From Bin80 sp964291275 (GTDB lineage Bacteria; Bacteroidota; Rhodothermia; Rhodothermales; Bin80), in NCBI GenBank assembly GCA_964291275.2, contig OZ219799.1:1426001-1490000 (forward strand): a DNA stretch of 64,000 nucleotides, written 5' to 3'. Shown in pieces: positions 1 to 9,531 of the stretch (positions are counted from its first letter, which is position 1; each line of letters starts with the position of its first letter). The notes under the pieces are model-generated. The model ran no database searches, was not told the DNA's origin, and saw nothing but the letters and a program-made list of their open reading frames with translations. The position numbers and the translations under genes were made by a program.

Positions 1-24
1 ACTCTTTTTCACTTTGGCAGTCAT
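1..24 (-). CDS. N-terminal stub of the next suf gene (probably sufD), cut by the window edge
   Basis: On the minus strand an ATG at 24-22 overlaps the sufC stop codon in an ATGA arrangement and opens a frame reading MTAKVKKS to the window edge. In the usual sufBCD order the gene after sufC is sufD, whose product forms the SufBC2D scaffold complex. Only eight codons are visible, so identity rests on gene order alone. Confidence 0.4.
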
Positions 25-782
25 GCTGCTATTTCATCGTAAACCCAATCATATCCGTGCTTTTCAAGCTCGAGCGCAAGTTCTTTGCCTCCGGACCTGA
101 CAATGCGTCCGTCCACCATCACATGGACGAAATCAGGCACGATATAATTGAGCAAGCGTTGGTAGTGGGTAATCACCAGGAATGCACGCTCTGGTGTACG
201 CAATTTGTTAACGCCATGTGCGACGCTGCGAAGTGCATCAATATCAAGCCCGGAATCGGTTTCATCCAAAACTGCCAGTGTTGGCTCAAGCATAGCCAGC
301 TGGAAGATTTCGTTCCGTTTTTTCTCCCCGCCCGAGAATCCTTGGTTTACCGAGCGTTGCTTCAAGCGTGGATCCAGTCCGATTAAGGCCGCTTTTTCTC
401 TAGCTAGACGTAAAAGTTCAGCGGCCTTAAGGGGGGCTTGCCCCCGGTGTTCGCGAACCGTATTCATGGCTTGTTTGAGAAAATTCATCATACTCACACC
501 TGGCAACTCCACCGGATACTGGAAAGCGAGGAACACCCCTTCGCGTGATCGCTCGTCTACTTCCATATCTAGGAGATCTTCTCCCTGATAGTGAACGGAG
601 CCGCTGTTAACTTCATAATCATCCCGCCCAGCAAGAACGGCAGCGAGTGTGCTTTTACCCGACCCATTTGGGCCCATAATAGCGTGAACTTCGCCGGCGT
701 TCACCGAAAGATCAACGCCCTTTAGTATGGGCATATCTTCAACGGAGGCTTGGAGCCCCCGAATATCTAAAATTGGTGTCAT
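21..782 (-). CDS. sufC: SufC, Fe-S cluster assembly ATPase
   Basis: SufC is the cytoplasmic ABC-type ATPase of the SufBCD scaffold, which builds Fe-S clusters for transfer to apoproteins. The 253-residue product has Walker A GPNGSGKST (residues 37-45), the Suf-type signature FSGGEKKRNE (around 149) and a Walker B with LAVLDETDSGLD, all typical of SufC rather than of a transporter ATPase. It lies downstream of sufB in the same direction (38 bp gap) and overlaps the following gene by ATGA, so the three are probably one operon. The length is normal for the family. Confidence 0.96.
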   Translation of the reverse strand: MTPILDIRGLQASVEDMPILKGVDLSVNAGEVHAIMGPNGSGKSTLAAVLAGRDDYEVNSGSVHYQGEDLLDMEVDERSREGVFLAFQYPVELPGVSMMNFLKQAMNTVREHRGQAPLKAAELLRLAREKAALIGLDPRLKQRSVNQGFSGGEKKRNEIFQLAMLEPTLAVLDETDSGLDIDALRSVAHGVNKLRTPERAFLVITHYQRLLNYIVPDFVHVMVDGRIVRSGGKELALELEKHGYDWVYDEIAA

Positions 783-820
783 TCGTTAGTGATATTGACA
801 AGTACGATCCGCAATGTATG

Positions 821-2281
821 TTACCCAACGGATCCCTCCAGTTCAATGGCCAGGAGTTTTCGCGCTTCAACGGCGAACTCCATTGGCAATTTGGTTAGAA
901 TTTCCTGACAGAACCCACTCACCAGGAGCTTAATGGCGTCCTGCTCACTGATTCCCCGCTGTTGGCAGTAAAACATCTGGTCTTCACCCACCTTGCTGGT
1001 GGTTGCTTCGTGTTCTACCTGGGCGGTCGGATTGTGAATCTCCAGATAGGGGAAAGTATGTGCACCACATCGGTCACCCAGAAGCATGGAGTCACACTGA
1101 GCAAAATTGCGAGCGTTCTCAGCTCCCTTGTTGATCCGTACTAATCCACGATAGCTGTTGCTTGAGCGACCGGCAGAAATCCCTTTGGATATGATAGTGC
1201 TGGAGGTATTTCGGCCCAAGTGGAGCATCTTGGTTCCGGTGTCCGCCTGTTGCTGGCCTTTGGTAAAGGCAACTGAATAAAATTCTCCGGTGGAATGATC
1301 TCCTTTCAGGATTACGCTGGGATACTTCCAAGTGATAGCAGATCCTGTTTCAAGTTGTGTCCATGAAATCTTGGATCCGGATCCTTCGCAGATCCCCCGC
1401 TTTGTCACAAAATTAAATACACCTCCCTTTCCGTCATTATCGCCAGGGTACCAATTTTGGATTGTTGAATACTTAACCTCTGCATCTTTATGCGCGATAA
1501 TCTCAACTACGGCAGCGTGGAGTTGATTTTCGTCCCGGCGCGGCGCAGTACAACCTTCAAGGTAGGACACGTATGAGCCCTCTTCAGCTACAATCAGCGT
1601 ACGTTCAAACTGTCCGGTACCTGCCTGATTAATCCGAAAATAGGTAGATAGCTCCATCGGACAGCGAACCCCGGGCGGTATGTAACAAAACGATCCGTCA
1701 CTGAATACGGCCGCGTTAAGTGCGGCGTAAAAATTATCTGTATAGGGCACAACACTACCCATATACTTGCGCACCAGATCACCGTGGTTTTCTATGGCTT
1801 CGGTGAAGGAGCAAAATATTATCCCAAGCTTGGCAAGTTCTTCCTTGAAGGTAGTCGCGACTGAGACGCTGTCAATAACAGCATCCACAGCTACACCAGC
1901 CAGGACTTTCTGCTCCCCGAGGGGAATGCCCAGTGCTTCAAATGTTTGAAGAAGCTCGGGGTCAACCTCATCCAGGCTTTCGTAGCGTGGTTTACTTCCG
2001 GGGGCCGAGTAGTAGCTGATCTCCTGAAAATCAATCTCAGGATATTTCAAGTGGGCCCAGCGCGGATATTTATCTTGGTCGGAGGCGAGTTTTTCCCAGT
2101 GTCTGAACGCTCGCAGTCTATTCTCTAACATCCAGTCAGGATCTTGCTTTTTCGCTGAGATCAGTCGGATGACATCCTCGCTCAATCCTTTTGGGATTGT
2201 ATCGGAAACAATAGCTGTCGACCAGCCATGCTCGTAGTCACTTTCGGCTACTTCGTGCAAGTACTGAGTATCAGTGTTCAT
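821..2281 (-). CDS. sufB: SufB, Fe-S cluster assembly scaffold
   Basis: SufB is the large scaffold subunit of the SufBC2D complex, on which Fe-S clusters are assembled. The sequence shows the family hallmarks: EDVIRLISAKKQDPDWM near the N-terminus, the beta-helix core with CTAPRRDENQLHAAVVE, and the C-terminal block GISEQDAIKLLVSGF. I place the start at the ATG at 2281 (MNTDTQYLHE), because the longer frame opening at 2332 adds 17 residues that do not look like SufB. This gives 486 residues, a usual length. It is first in the leftward suf operon and diverges from the SufA-like gene at 2419. Confidence 0.95.
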   Translation of the reverse strand: MNTDTQYLHEVAESDYEHGWSTAIVSDTIPKGLSEDVIRLISAKKQDPDWMLENRLRAFRHWEKLASDQDKYPRWAHLKYPEIDFQEISYYSAPGSKPRYESLDEVDPELLQTFEALGIPLGEQKVLAGVAVDAVIDSVSVATTFKEELAKLGIIFCSFTEAIENHGDLVRKYMGSVVPYTDNFYAALNAAVFSDGSFCYIPPGVRCPMELSTYFRINQAGTGQFERTLIVAEEGSYVSYLEGCTAPRRDENQLHAAVVEIIAHKDAEVKYSTIQNWYPGDNDGKGGVFNFVTKRGICEGSGSKISWTQLETGSAITWKYPSVILKGDHSTGEFYSVAFTKGQQQADTGTKMLHLGRNTSSTIISKGISAGRSSNSYRGLVRINKGAENARNFAQCDSMLLGDRCGAHTFPYLEIHNPTAQVEHEATTSKVGEDQMFYCQQRGISEQDAIKLLVSGFCQEILTKLPMEFAVEARKLLAIELEGSVG

Positions 2282-2418
2282 ATTGGGTGCAAGACAAAGT
2301 GTATAACACCCCGGAAGGGTGTGGTGGTCCATCGACGAGCAACATACGGTAAACCTTCACCGGTTTTCTTCGTTCCTGTATTTGGTTTGCAGGACGTTAA
2401 TTCAACTCCATATTACAA

Positions 2419-2751
2419 ATGGTTCTGAGTATCACCGATCGGGCCCGTGCGCAGATTCAAACGGTAGCTGCGCAGGAAGATGTCGACCTGAATAATGCAC
2501 ACGTACGCTTGGCGGTTATTCAAGGTGGTTGTTCAGGGCTCACGTATGATTTAGGATGGGACACCGAAGTGAAGTATGGTGACGCGCGACTCGATGTGGA
2601 CGGTTTGTCAATCGTCATAGATCGTCGCAGCAGACCTTACTTGGATGGCACGGAGTTAGATTTCACCGATGGTCTGGAGGGCAGGGGGTTTCATTTTTCC
2701 AATCCGCAGGCGGCAAGAACTTGCGCTTGTGGGGAATCGTTTGGATTATAA
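2419..2751 (+). CDS. SufA/IscA-type (HesB family) Fe-S carrier protein
   Basis: A-type carriers take Fe-S clusters from the Suf or Isc scaffold to target enzymes. The 110-residue protein has the three conserved cysteines: Cys38 in GGCSGLTYD and Cys102/Cys104 in the C-terminal CACGESF motif. It is transcribed divergently from sufB with 137 bp between the start codons, so the two directions can share a regulatory region. It could be called sufA, iscA or erpA; the neighbourhood favours sufA. Confidence 0.9.
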   Translation: MVLSITDRARAQIQTVAAQEDVDLNNAHVRLAVIQGGCSGLTYDLGWDTEVKYGDARLDVDGLSIVIDRRSRPYLDGTELDFTDGLEGRGFHFSNPQAARTCACGESFGL

Positions 2752-3410
2752 TCACCTTTCTGTATGCGGGTCAAACGTCGCAGTTGATTCTGTGTCGGTT
2801 GGCGCGTAGTGGAATTTCGGGCGCTGCTCAGGGTCTGATCAGACAGATCCATCGCATTATTGCCCTATGCGTTCGTCCTCCATGGTCAGATCCTTTCTTT
2901 CAGAGTGCTTTGCTTGGCACTGCGGCCTTTACGTTATTCTAATCTTGGGTCTAGTTTCTTCGGTAGCGGCACGGCAACGGTCAGCGGGACCGTGCCCGAC
3001 GCCGAAACTAGCGAAATCCTGAAATAGGCGAACGTCTTCAAGAGGACATGGGCCAGGGATTTGCCCGAACAGGGCTCGCGCGATCTGAATGAACAGCCGA
3101 ACAAGATTAAGGTCGGTTTGGGTGTTTTCGGTGCCTTCAACAGCCCCAGTCCGGACTTTGAGGTCGTAGTGGGCGAGTAGCCAGCGTACACGCCTTATTG
3201 CCGTCCGGCATTGCGCCTTCACGTGTGCTCTGATGCTGATTGCGCATGCGAGACGGAGCGTTGCATCATTGGTACAATTATTGCCGAAAAATTCTGGCAT
3301 AGCCGCCGATGACTGAAGTCGATTGTGGATAGGGATTTCCCGTCGGCACTGTTTGCTATCATTCCATACTTTTTGGCTATGATCAAACAAACTTCTGCAA
3401 CTCAAATTCA
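2752..3410. other. Intergenic stretch without a convincing gene
   Basis: This 659-bp stretch follows the SufA-like gene. It holds overlapping open frames on both strands, the longest a 160-codon minus-strand frame at 2929-3411. None shows a recognisable domain, a signal peptide or good family-like sequence, and the residue make-up (many Arg, Cys and Ser) resembles out-of-frame translation. It may be a decayed gene; I see no RNA gene. Confidence 0.3.
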
Positions 3411-4403
3411 ATGATCCGTATGCGACCAGTAACCCCGCTCCGCCATCTGTTGCTCATTGTCATTGTGGTACTTTTTGCCCAAGCTGCGACGGCCCAGGAG
3501 GATGTCGTGAGATACATCACTGACGACGATATTCCACCGATTTCGGCCATTGAAGGCTATATTCCCATTGGTCCTGATTCAGCAATCGTAGCCGACAATA
3601 CAGGAGCCTTGTTCCTGCTGGTTTCTGATCGCAGGGTCCGAATGATAGGCCAACAGGCAGCGGGGCCGTGCGCTCACACGGACGTGACCTCATTTGCCGT
3701 CGCCGGTGATACCGTCTTTGTACTTGATCGACGGCTCGGAAGGATTACGGGCTACGCGATCAATAGTGGGACCTGTTTGATGGAAGTCAGGAATCCGGAA
3801 CTGAGCAGGTTTCGTAGACTCGGGCGGGTAGGAGGCTGGTTTTACCTAGTGTCCACCGATTATTCGGCAACGACACCAGAGGGCGAATCCCTGTTGTACC
3901 GAATGAGCGAATCCAGTAAGCTTGAGTCTCTTGCACTCACAAAATCATCAATTGCGGCTAACTTGATGCCCCTGCCCTTGCTATTCAGGCACTCGTTGGT
4001 ATACATCAAGGATACAGACGGCATACTTTTTCTAGTCTTGCCCCAGACGCATAGGATATGGAAGTACAACTCCCGGAACGGTGCCGTCTCCTTTATCGAA
4101 CTGGAGCACGACTCACCCAATTTTGGGCCGGTAAAGAATTCTTCCCAGGCGGCGAAGGTCCTTTCGGAAATAGAAATGGAACGGGATTTATTCCTGCTGG
4201 CCGATCACATTGCTGTTTTATCGACAGGGGCGGAGGGGGCAAAGTTGAGTCTGTACTCGTACGAGGGCGATCTGATAGCACGTGGTCCGGTTTCCGAAAC
4301 TCCCATATTCACCAGCGGAAACAAACTGTACGCGCTGGTATCCACTGAGTCCGAATCGCAGCCGTACGAACTCCGTGTAGTCGAGCCGTCTCCGGCGCGG
4401 TGA
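3411..4403 (+). CDS. Secreted 6-bladed beta-propeller-like protein, function unknown
   Basis: The 330-residue product starts with a Sec signal peptide (LLLIVIVVLFAQAATAQ, cleavage likely after residue 28). The mature part has repeated short beta-rich blocks of the kind IVADNTGALFLL, TVFVLDRRLGRITGY and GNKLYALVS, as in NHL or 6-bladed propeller proteins that are abundant in the Bacteroidota. No catalytic motif is visible. A second, membrane-anchored propeller protein is encoded at 17037. It stands alone, and no operon partner is seen. It is probably periplasmic or surface-exposed. Confidence 0.7.
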   Translation: MIRMRPVTPLRHLLLIVIVVLFAQAATAQEDVVRYITDDDIPPISAIEGYIPIGPDSAIVADNTGALFLLVSDRRVRMIGQQAAGPCAHTDVTSFAVAGDTVFVLDRRLGRITGYAINSGTCLMEVRNPELSRFRRLGRVGGWFYLVSTDYSATTPEGESLLYRMSESSKLESLALTKSSIAANLMPLPLLFRHSLVYIKDTDGILFLVLPQTHRIWKYNSRNGAVSFIELEHDSPNFGPVKNSSQAAKVLSEIEMERDLFLLADHIAVLSTGAEGAKLSLYSYEGDLIARGPVSETPIFTSGNKLYALVSTESESQPYELRVVEPSPAR

Positions 4404-4501
4404 GTCAGGTCAAGGCCCTTGACACACTGGCTGGGACGGACTGAGTCGCCAATATTATAACTGCATGTTATTTTCAGAGTGCCTGATGGACGAGGGCGTT
4501 T

Positions 4502-5029
4502 TTACTCGCCGTCAGGCAGGTACTCGGTCGGAATCGGTAAGCCGGGCCATTCCGGTTGCCAAAAAATGGTCATCACCCACCAGCGGTCGTCTTTGTACAG
4601 CAGTTGGAAGCTGTTAATGCCCCGGGCAAAAGGCTCCGTGCCCTCCTCAAGCGAACGGTACGACTCATACGTGCTGAATGCATGGACTAAATTACCGTAG
4701 TGCTGGGCTGAGCGGTCGATCTCCAACTCGTAGAATGCGTCCTGGAGGAATGCCACGCTGGTCCGCTCCATGAACTCCTTCGGCGTCCAGGAGATATACG
4801 ATGTAGCGCCTGTGGAATCGCGGACAATCGGGATCAGCCGTGCATCGGGAAGAAAAAGCGTGTGAAATCGATCCCAGTCGATCTCCCGGCCAGCTGGACC
4901 GGAAATCACATCATACACAGCCGTCAAGAGGGCATCCACGGAACTCACATCCTCTGGATTGGCTTCTTGTGCCTGTGAAGCAGACTGCCAGGATAGCAGT
5001 AAAGCCGTGATCAGTAGAAGTTTTCGCAT
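4502..5029 (-). CDS. Exported NTF2/SnoaL-like domain protein
   Basis: Starting at the ATG at 5029 the protein is 175 residues with a clear Sec signal peptide (MRKLLLITALLLSWQSASQA). A longer frame from 5062 would place eleven residues before it and spoil the signal. The mature part resembles the cone-shaped NTF2-like fold: an opening helix with VDALLTAVYDVISG, WDRFHTLFLPDARLIP, an internal SAQHYGNLVHAFSTYE strand and the closing DDRWWVMTIFWQPE. Such proteins bind or turn over small ligands, and the ligand cannot be predicted here. It is a single gene, convergent with the propeller gene at 3411. Confidence 0.75.
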   Translation of the reverse strand: MRKLLLITALLLSWQSASQAQEANPEDVSSVDALLTAVYDVISGPAGREIDWDRFHTLFLPDARLIPIVRDSTGATSYISWTPKEFMERTSVAFLQDAFYELEIDRSAQHYGNLVHAFSTYESYRSLEEGTEPFARGINSFQLLYKDDRWWVMTIFWQPEWPGLPIPTEYLPDGE

Positions 5030-5482
5030 GAGATAAGCAAGTTTGGATCTTATAGATATCATAGCATGACAGGTTCCTCGCCGGACCTTATCCTCCGGTA
5101 CTTAACAACCCTTTACTTGCTATGATTTTATACCAGGGGATTGAAAGACTGCCGGTCGAGAGACTACGTTCCAGTGAGCTTGAACCACGAGGGAATTGTG
5201 CATTCAGCGTGTCATGCGACATCCACAGATCGATATTACTCTCCAAAGTTCGGCCGTAGAAGATGCCGTGTTCAAGCGTTCTCAGGCCGCTGCCCAGTAC
5301 TGCAGATGTGCTATTTGGAGGATTTCCGCGATGAGCACAATCTTTATTGACTCATGCTGTGCACGAATGTCGGGTGTCACGAGAGGAGGTTGGAGGACGC
5401 AACTACGTAGGCTGAGAGATTGCTAAACGGGTAATAGCTTCTTATTTTCCTAGATCGTCTACGGGTTATAACGGTCAAATTC
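5030..5482. other. Intergenic region between divergent genes
   Basis: This 453-bp gap separates the NTF2-like gene (leftward) from the M1 peptidase (rightward). It contains only short frames rich in Cys and Arg that I do not believe are coding. Promoters for both neighbours should lie here, but I cannot assign a consensus with confidence. Confidence 0.4.
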
Positions 5483-7162
5483 ATGAGCATTCGCCATTTC
5501 CTCTGTATCTCGTTGCTGTTGCTCCTCGTGACAGTGCCAGACATATCCGTCTTGGCACAGCCCGCCGAGCCGGGACCCGTGCAAGACGGCTATCCCAAGA
5601 ATTGGGGCATTGACATTTTACACTACGCCTTCGCATTGCAGCTCAGTGACACTACCGATACCATCGTGGGGCAGGCCACCGTAGAAGCACGATATCTGGC
5701 GCCGGGACAGTCTACTCTGCGACTTGATCTGATCAATCAGTCAGAATCTCTGGAAGGTAAGGGCATGACCGCCAAGCGCGTGCATATGGACGGCAGGGAT
5801 CTGATTTTTCGTCATGAAGATGATCAGATATTTATCGAACTTGGGCGAGAGGCGTCGGCGCAAGAGCGTGTTGAGATCACGGTTGAATATTATGGTGTTC
5901 CGGTTACGGGCCTCAAGATTGCATTGACTAAGCACGGCGACCGGTCCTTTTTTAGTGATAATTGGTCCTCACGTGCCAAAAACTGGCTTCCTACCGTTGA
6001 TCACCCTTACGATAAGGCTACGAATGAATTCATCATCACCGCTCCAAATCATTATCAAGTCATCTCAAACGGCCTGCTTAAGGAAGAGACCGACTTGGTG
6101 AATGGGATGCGGCTGACTCACTGGAAAAACAGCGTACCGATCCCAACCTGGCTTTATGTACTCGGTGTCGCAGAGTTTGCCGTTCAATATGTGGATGTTT
6201 TCGACGGCAAATCTATCCAAACCTGGGTATACAGACAGGACCGGGATGCCGGGTTCTACGATTTTGCAGCCCCGACCAAGCAGGCGCTGGCTTATTTTAC
6301 TGACTTGGTGGGCCCATTTTCCTACGAAAAACTCGCTAACATCCAATCAAATTCCGTAGGAGGTGGAATGGAAGCAGCGTCGGCCATTTTCTATGGCGAT
6401 CGCTCGGTCACTGGCACCCGGGACAAACGCTGGCAGCATGTGATCGTGCATGAGATTGCCCACCAGTGGTTCGGCAACGCCGTCACCGAATATGAATGGA
6501 ATGACCTCTGGCTAAGTGAAGGGTTTGCCACCTATTACACATTGCTTTTTCGGGCGCATGCATACGGAAGGGATGATTTTGTGGCGGGGCTTAAGAGTGC
6601 TCGTAATCGTGTCTTTACGTACTACGATGACGACTATGATTTTCAGATTATTCGCGAGCACCTGCCCGACCTGAATAGCGTTTCTGGAAGTATGATTTAT
6701 CAGAAGGGGGCCTGGGTGCTGCATATGCTTCGAGCACTAGTAGGCGAAGAAGCCTATAACCTAGGTGTCCGGACCTATTATGCCGCCTACAAGGATCGCA
6801 ATGCCTCAACGGGTGATTTTCGTCGTCATATTGAAGAGGCTTCCGGCATGAAAGTGGAGTGGTTCTTTAACCAGTGGTTGTACCAGGGCGGCGTGGTGTA
6901 TCTAGACGGTGATTGGCAATATGATGGGGAGTCAAATGAGCTTGTGATCTCTCTCCAGCAGACGCAGCCCACTTACACTTTTCGCATTGCTCCCGTTTTT
7001 GATATCGTTTATGACGATGGCTCCAAAGAGCGTCTCACTTTTGAGTTTGAAGGCAATCTGCCCGTGGAACACAGAAGTAAAATGGCCAAGTCTGTGATGG
7101 AAGTGATACCGGATCCCGATACGGAATTGCTCGCTCGATGGACGTTCAACCGGCGGGAATAA
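5483..7162 (+). CDS. Secreted M1-family metallopeptidase (aminopeptidase N-like)
   Basis: M1 peptidases use one zinc ion to remove N-terminal residues from peptides. The 559-residue protein has a signal peptide (residues 1 to about 26). It has the zinc site HEIAH near residue 322, with the third ligand Glu in WLSEGFATY 18 residues later, and the exopeptidase motif appears as GGMEA shortly before. The C-terminal segment from about residue 480 is a short beta domain. It lacks the long ERAP1-like C-terminal domain of PepN, as in other Bacteroidota short M1 enzymes. It probably works in the periplasm or outside the cell in peptide scavenging. It converges with the DUF192 genes. Confidence 0.92.
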   Translation: MSIRHFLCISLLLLLVTVPDISVLAQPAEPGPVQDGYPKNWGIDILHYAFALQLSDTTDTIVGQATVEARYLAPGQSTLRLDLINQSESLEGKGMTAKRVHMDGRDLIFRHEDDQIFIELGREASAQERVEITVEYYGVPVTGLKIALTKHGDRSFFSDNWSSRAKNWLPTVDHPYDKATNEFIITAPNHYQVISNGLLKEETDLVNGMRLTHWKNSVPIPTWLYVLGVAEFAVQYVDVFDGKSIQTWVYRQDRDAGFYDFAAPTKQALAYFTDLVGPFSYEKLANIQSNSVGGGMEAASAIFYGDRSVTGTRDKRWQHVIVHEIAHQWFGNAVTEYEWNDLWLSEGFATYYTLLFRAHAYGRDDFVAGLKSARNRVFTYYDDDYDFQIIREHLPDLNSVSGSMIYQKGAWVLHMLRALVGEEAYNLGVRTYYAAYKDRNASTGDFRRHIEEASGMKVEWFFNQWLYQGGVVYLDGDWQYDGESNELVISLQQTQPTYTFRIAPVFDIVYDDGSKERLTFEFEGNLPVEHRSKMAKSVMEVIPDPDTELLARWTFNRRE

Positions 7163-7227
7163 AGCTGATACTTTATGAATGAGACGGCTCTTTCCGTTAC
7201 CAAGATCACTGACAGCTCCCAAGTAAA

Positions 7228-7707
7228 CTAATTGCGAGTCCAGCGCACCCGATCGCCCTCTACAATCCCCCTTGTGTCAGCAAATCCGCCGGGGACCTCC
7301 AGTACGAACTGAGCTGGCTGTCCACCAACGATAGGCTCATCAGAGTATGGTTTTGCGTACTTAGCAATGTCCACGACCACTGAATCAATGGAAATAAAGA
7401 GCAGGTCCAGGGATAGCGGTGTATTGCCCATCCAGAATTGCCGAATCTCCTGAGCGTCAAACAAGAACAGCATACCTGATTCAGGTGGAAATGATGTTCG
7501 CTGCATCATACCCCGTTCACGAAGGGAGTCTGTGTCGGCGATCTCAATGTTCAGAGAGAGGATCGGTTCACCCATACGCAGGAAATCAAGTGTCCCGTCA
7601 ACGCTGAATGGAATTTCTGGTGTTGATGGGGATGGGGTAGTCTCAGACGAATTCTGGCAGGAGGCCGCCAAGAGGGCTAGGATCACTAGGAAAGTAGAAT
7701 ATTTCAT
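7228..7707 (-). CDS. DUF192 lipoprotein, second of a tandem pair
   Basis: DUF192 proteins are small secreted beta-fold proteins of unknown role. This copy has a lipobox LLAASC, so it is likely anchored in a membrane. The family core follows: RERGMMQRTSFPPESGMLF, QFWMGNTPLSLDLLFI, VVDIAKYAKPYSDEPI and FVLEVPGGFADTRGI. I use the ATG at 7707 because it overlaps the stop of the upstream paralogue as ATGA, suggesting coupled translation; a frame from 7731 would add eight residues before the signal. It is about as similar to its neighbour as paralogues are, so the pair arose by duplication. Confidence 0.9.
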   Translation of the reverse strand: MKYSTFLVILALLAASCQNSSETTPSPSTPEIPFSVDGTLDFLRMGEPILSLNIEIADTDSLRERGMMQRTSFPPESGMLFLFDAQEIRQFWMGNTPLSLDLLFISIDSVVVDIAKYAKPYSDEPIVGGQPAQFVLEVPGGFADTRGIVEGDRVRWTRN

Positions 7708-8165
7708 TCTGAACCACTCGTTTTTCTCCATCGAATGCGTGTTGAAGTGTCAATACCAAACCGATCACTGAAGCCCCCTCGCACTTCTACCACATACTGA
7801 GCGAGGTCAGTGGATCGAATGTGTTCACGGGAGAGTGGCGTAGTACGTTTGGCGATGTTCACAATTCCGGAATCTGCTCCCACAAACATGATGTCAAGCG
7901 GAAGGGGTGTGTTTGCCATCCAGAAGCTCAGTGAATCCGGAGCCGGGAAAATGAACAGCATTCCTTCGCTGAGTGTGAGTTGACGTCTGTGCATCAGGCC
8001 TCTCGACCGAGCTGCCTCGTCTTCTGCAAATTCGACCTCTATGGTGCGGATCACCTGCCCGTTAGTGCCCAAAAAATAAAGCTCCCCCTTTGCAAGTTCC
8101 TCCGGTTCGCTTGAACACCCCTGCAACATAATCACAGCAATTGCGGTGATGAGAATTCGTTTCAT
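7704..8165 (-). CDS. DUF192 lipoprotein, first of a tandem pair
   Basis: The 153-residue product has a short lipoprotein signal (MKRILITAIAVIMLQGC) followed by the DUF192 fold. Visible core motifs are RSRGLMHRRQLTLSEGMLF, FWMANTPLPLDIMFVG and YVVEVRGGFSDRFGI. It precedes and overlaps the second DUF192 gene by four bases, so both are made from one transcript. The function of the family is not established. hemW lies 56 bp upstream in the same direction and could be in the same operon. Confidence 0.9.
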   Translation of the reverse strand: MKRILITAIAVIMLQGCSSEPEELAKGELYFLGTNGQVIRTIEVEFAEDEAARSRGLMHRRQLTLSEGMLFIFPAPDSLSFWMANTPLPLDIMFVGADSGIVNIAKRTTPLSREHIRSTDLAQYVVEVRGGFSDRFGIDTSTRIRWRKTSGSE

Positions 8166-8221
8166 TTACTCGGATGAAGGGTCGCTAATCGGGTATTTCA
8201 ACCGAATCATTGTTGACCGGT

Positions 8222-9382
8222 TCAGTCTGGCCATAATTCAGCAGTCAGATTGTCGCATACATGAAATCCTTGTGTGGTCAAGCGCATGTGCGTGCCTTGT
8301 TGAACGATGAGCTCTTGGGCTTTCATTTGCAGCAATTCCTTCTGCTTATGCTTGATGATATCGAAGCCATATGTTTTTTTCAGATCACCCAGATCAAGTC
8401 CCTCAGATGTACGGAGTGCCAGCATTATTCGCTCTCGGGCCAAGTCGTGCATTGAGAGAGTCTCCTTGTTTACAACTGGTGATTCGGCATTTTTTACCGT
8501 CTCCAAGTATTTGCGCAGGTTGCGGACATTCTGCCATCTGAGGGCCTTATTGCTCTGCCACCAGAATGAATGAGCGCTTGGGCCGACCCCCAGATAGTTT
8601 GCGTGTTGCCAGTAGCGTGTGTTATGCCTTGCACGGTGTCCTGGGAGGGCAAAGCTGGAGACCTCGTAGTGTTCATATCCCATGGATTGAAGTAGATCCA
8701 TGGCTTGCTGAAATTGATTTGCCGCGTGTTCGTCTGAAACCGGTTTGACGAACCCATTCTTCACCTGTTTGTGCAGAGGAGTCTGGGGCTCAATAGTCAG
8801 GCCATAGGTAGAAATGTGTGGAACCTGTGATTCTATGGCGCGGCACAGATTGTCTTGCCAGATCTTTGCCGATGAACCCGGAACACCAAAAATTAAATCA
8901 AGTGACCAACTGCTCAATTCGGCCGACTGAATCAGCTTACATGCCAGGAGTGCCTGATCTGAGTCGTGGCATCGGTTCATAAAACTTAAGTCGGCATTGT
9001 TGAAAGATTGAACCCCGAGGCTGATTCGGATGATGCCGGCTTTTATGAGTTCTTCTAGAACCGGGGTACTAATGTCCTCTGGATTAGCTTCCAGCGTAAT
9101 TTCGTCAACTTGGGATGTATCAAAAGATGCACAGATCTGTGTCATAATATGGGTGATCGCCTGCGAGGGCAGAAGAGAAGGTGTGCCTCCCCCAAAGTAT
9201 ATGGTTGACAGCAGTGTGTTGGGGAAAGTTTGGGCTGTTTGGGCTATCTCGAGGCAAAGAGCATCAATGAATTCAGTTTGTCTGCGTTGGGTCGTAACAA
9301 AGAAGAAATCACAGTAAGAGCAGCGCTGGGCACAAAAAGGAATGTGCACATACAGGGACGCTTCTTGCTGGTTCGCAGTCAT
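8222..9382 (-). CDS. hemW: HemW, radical SAM heme chaperone
   Basis: HemW is a cytoplasmic radical SAM protein, related to the oxygen-independent coproporphyrinogen oxidase HemN, that binds heme and delivers it to respiratory proteins. The 386-residue product begins with VHIPFC and the cluster motif C-x3-C-x2-C at Cys17, Cys21 and Cys24. It has no fourth cysteine next to the triad, unlike true HemN. The SAM motif GGGTPSLL and the strand RISLGVQSFN follow, as does the HemW_C domain. Its length matches HemW rather than HemN (about 450). HemN activity is therefore unlikely. Confidence 0.93.
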   Translation of the reverse strand: MTANQQEASLYVHIPFCAQRCSYCDFFFVTTQRRQTEFIDALCLEIAQTAQTFPNTLLSTIYFGGGTPSLLPSQAITHIMTQICASFDTSQVDEITLEANPEDISTPVLEELIKAGIIRISLGVQSFNNADLSFMNRCHDSDQALLACKLIQSAELSSWSLDLIFGVPGSSAKIWQDNLCRAIESQVPHISTYGLTIEPQTPLHKQVKNGFVKPVSDEHAANQFQQAMDLLQSMGYEHYEVSSFALPGHRARHNTRYWQHANYLGVGPSAHSFWWQSNKALRWQNVRNLRKYLETVKNAESPVVNKETLSMHDLARERIMLALRTSEGLDLGDLKKTYGFDIIKHKQKELLQMKAQELIVQQGTHMRLTTQGFHVCDNLTAELWPD

Positions 9383-9485
9383 GTGTCTTTGAACCCGAAT
9401 TAACCGGTACGATGTACTACGCCCCTAGGGCAATTCCCGGTAATACTTGCTGCAGTCGTGGGGGCAAAGGCGATGAAACATCAAA

Positions 9486-9508
9486 CATCGGGGGATTATT
9501 CCCCGATG
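9486..9508 (-). terminator. Intrinsic terminator after the OMP-like gene
   Basis: An 8-bp perfect stem CATCGGGG/CCCCGATG with a 7-nt loop sits 23 bp past the stop of the minus-strand gene at 9532. Read on the minus strand it is followed by TTTGATGTTT. This fits a rho-independent terminator, with a broken T-run. Confidence 0.65.
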
Positions 9509-9531
9509 CTATTCTCCACACAAGAAACAGG

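Noticed and set aside
2929..3411. 160-codon minus-strand frame as a gene
   Set aside because: No motif, no plausible N-terminus, Arg/Cys-rich composition, and competing frames on both strands.
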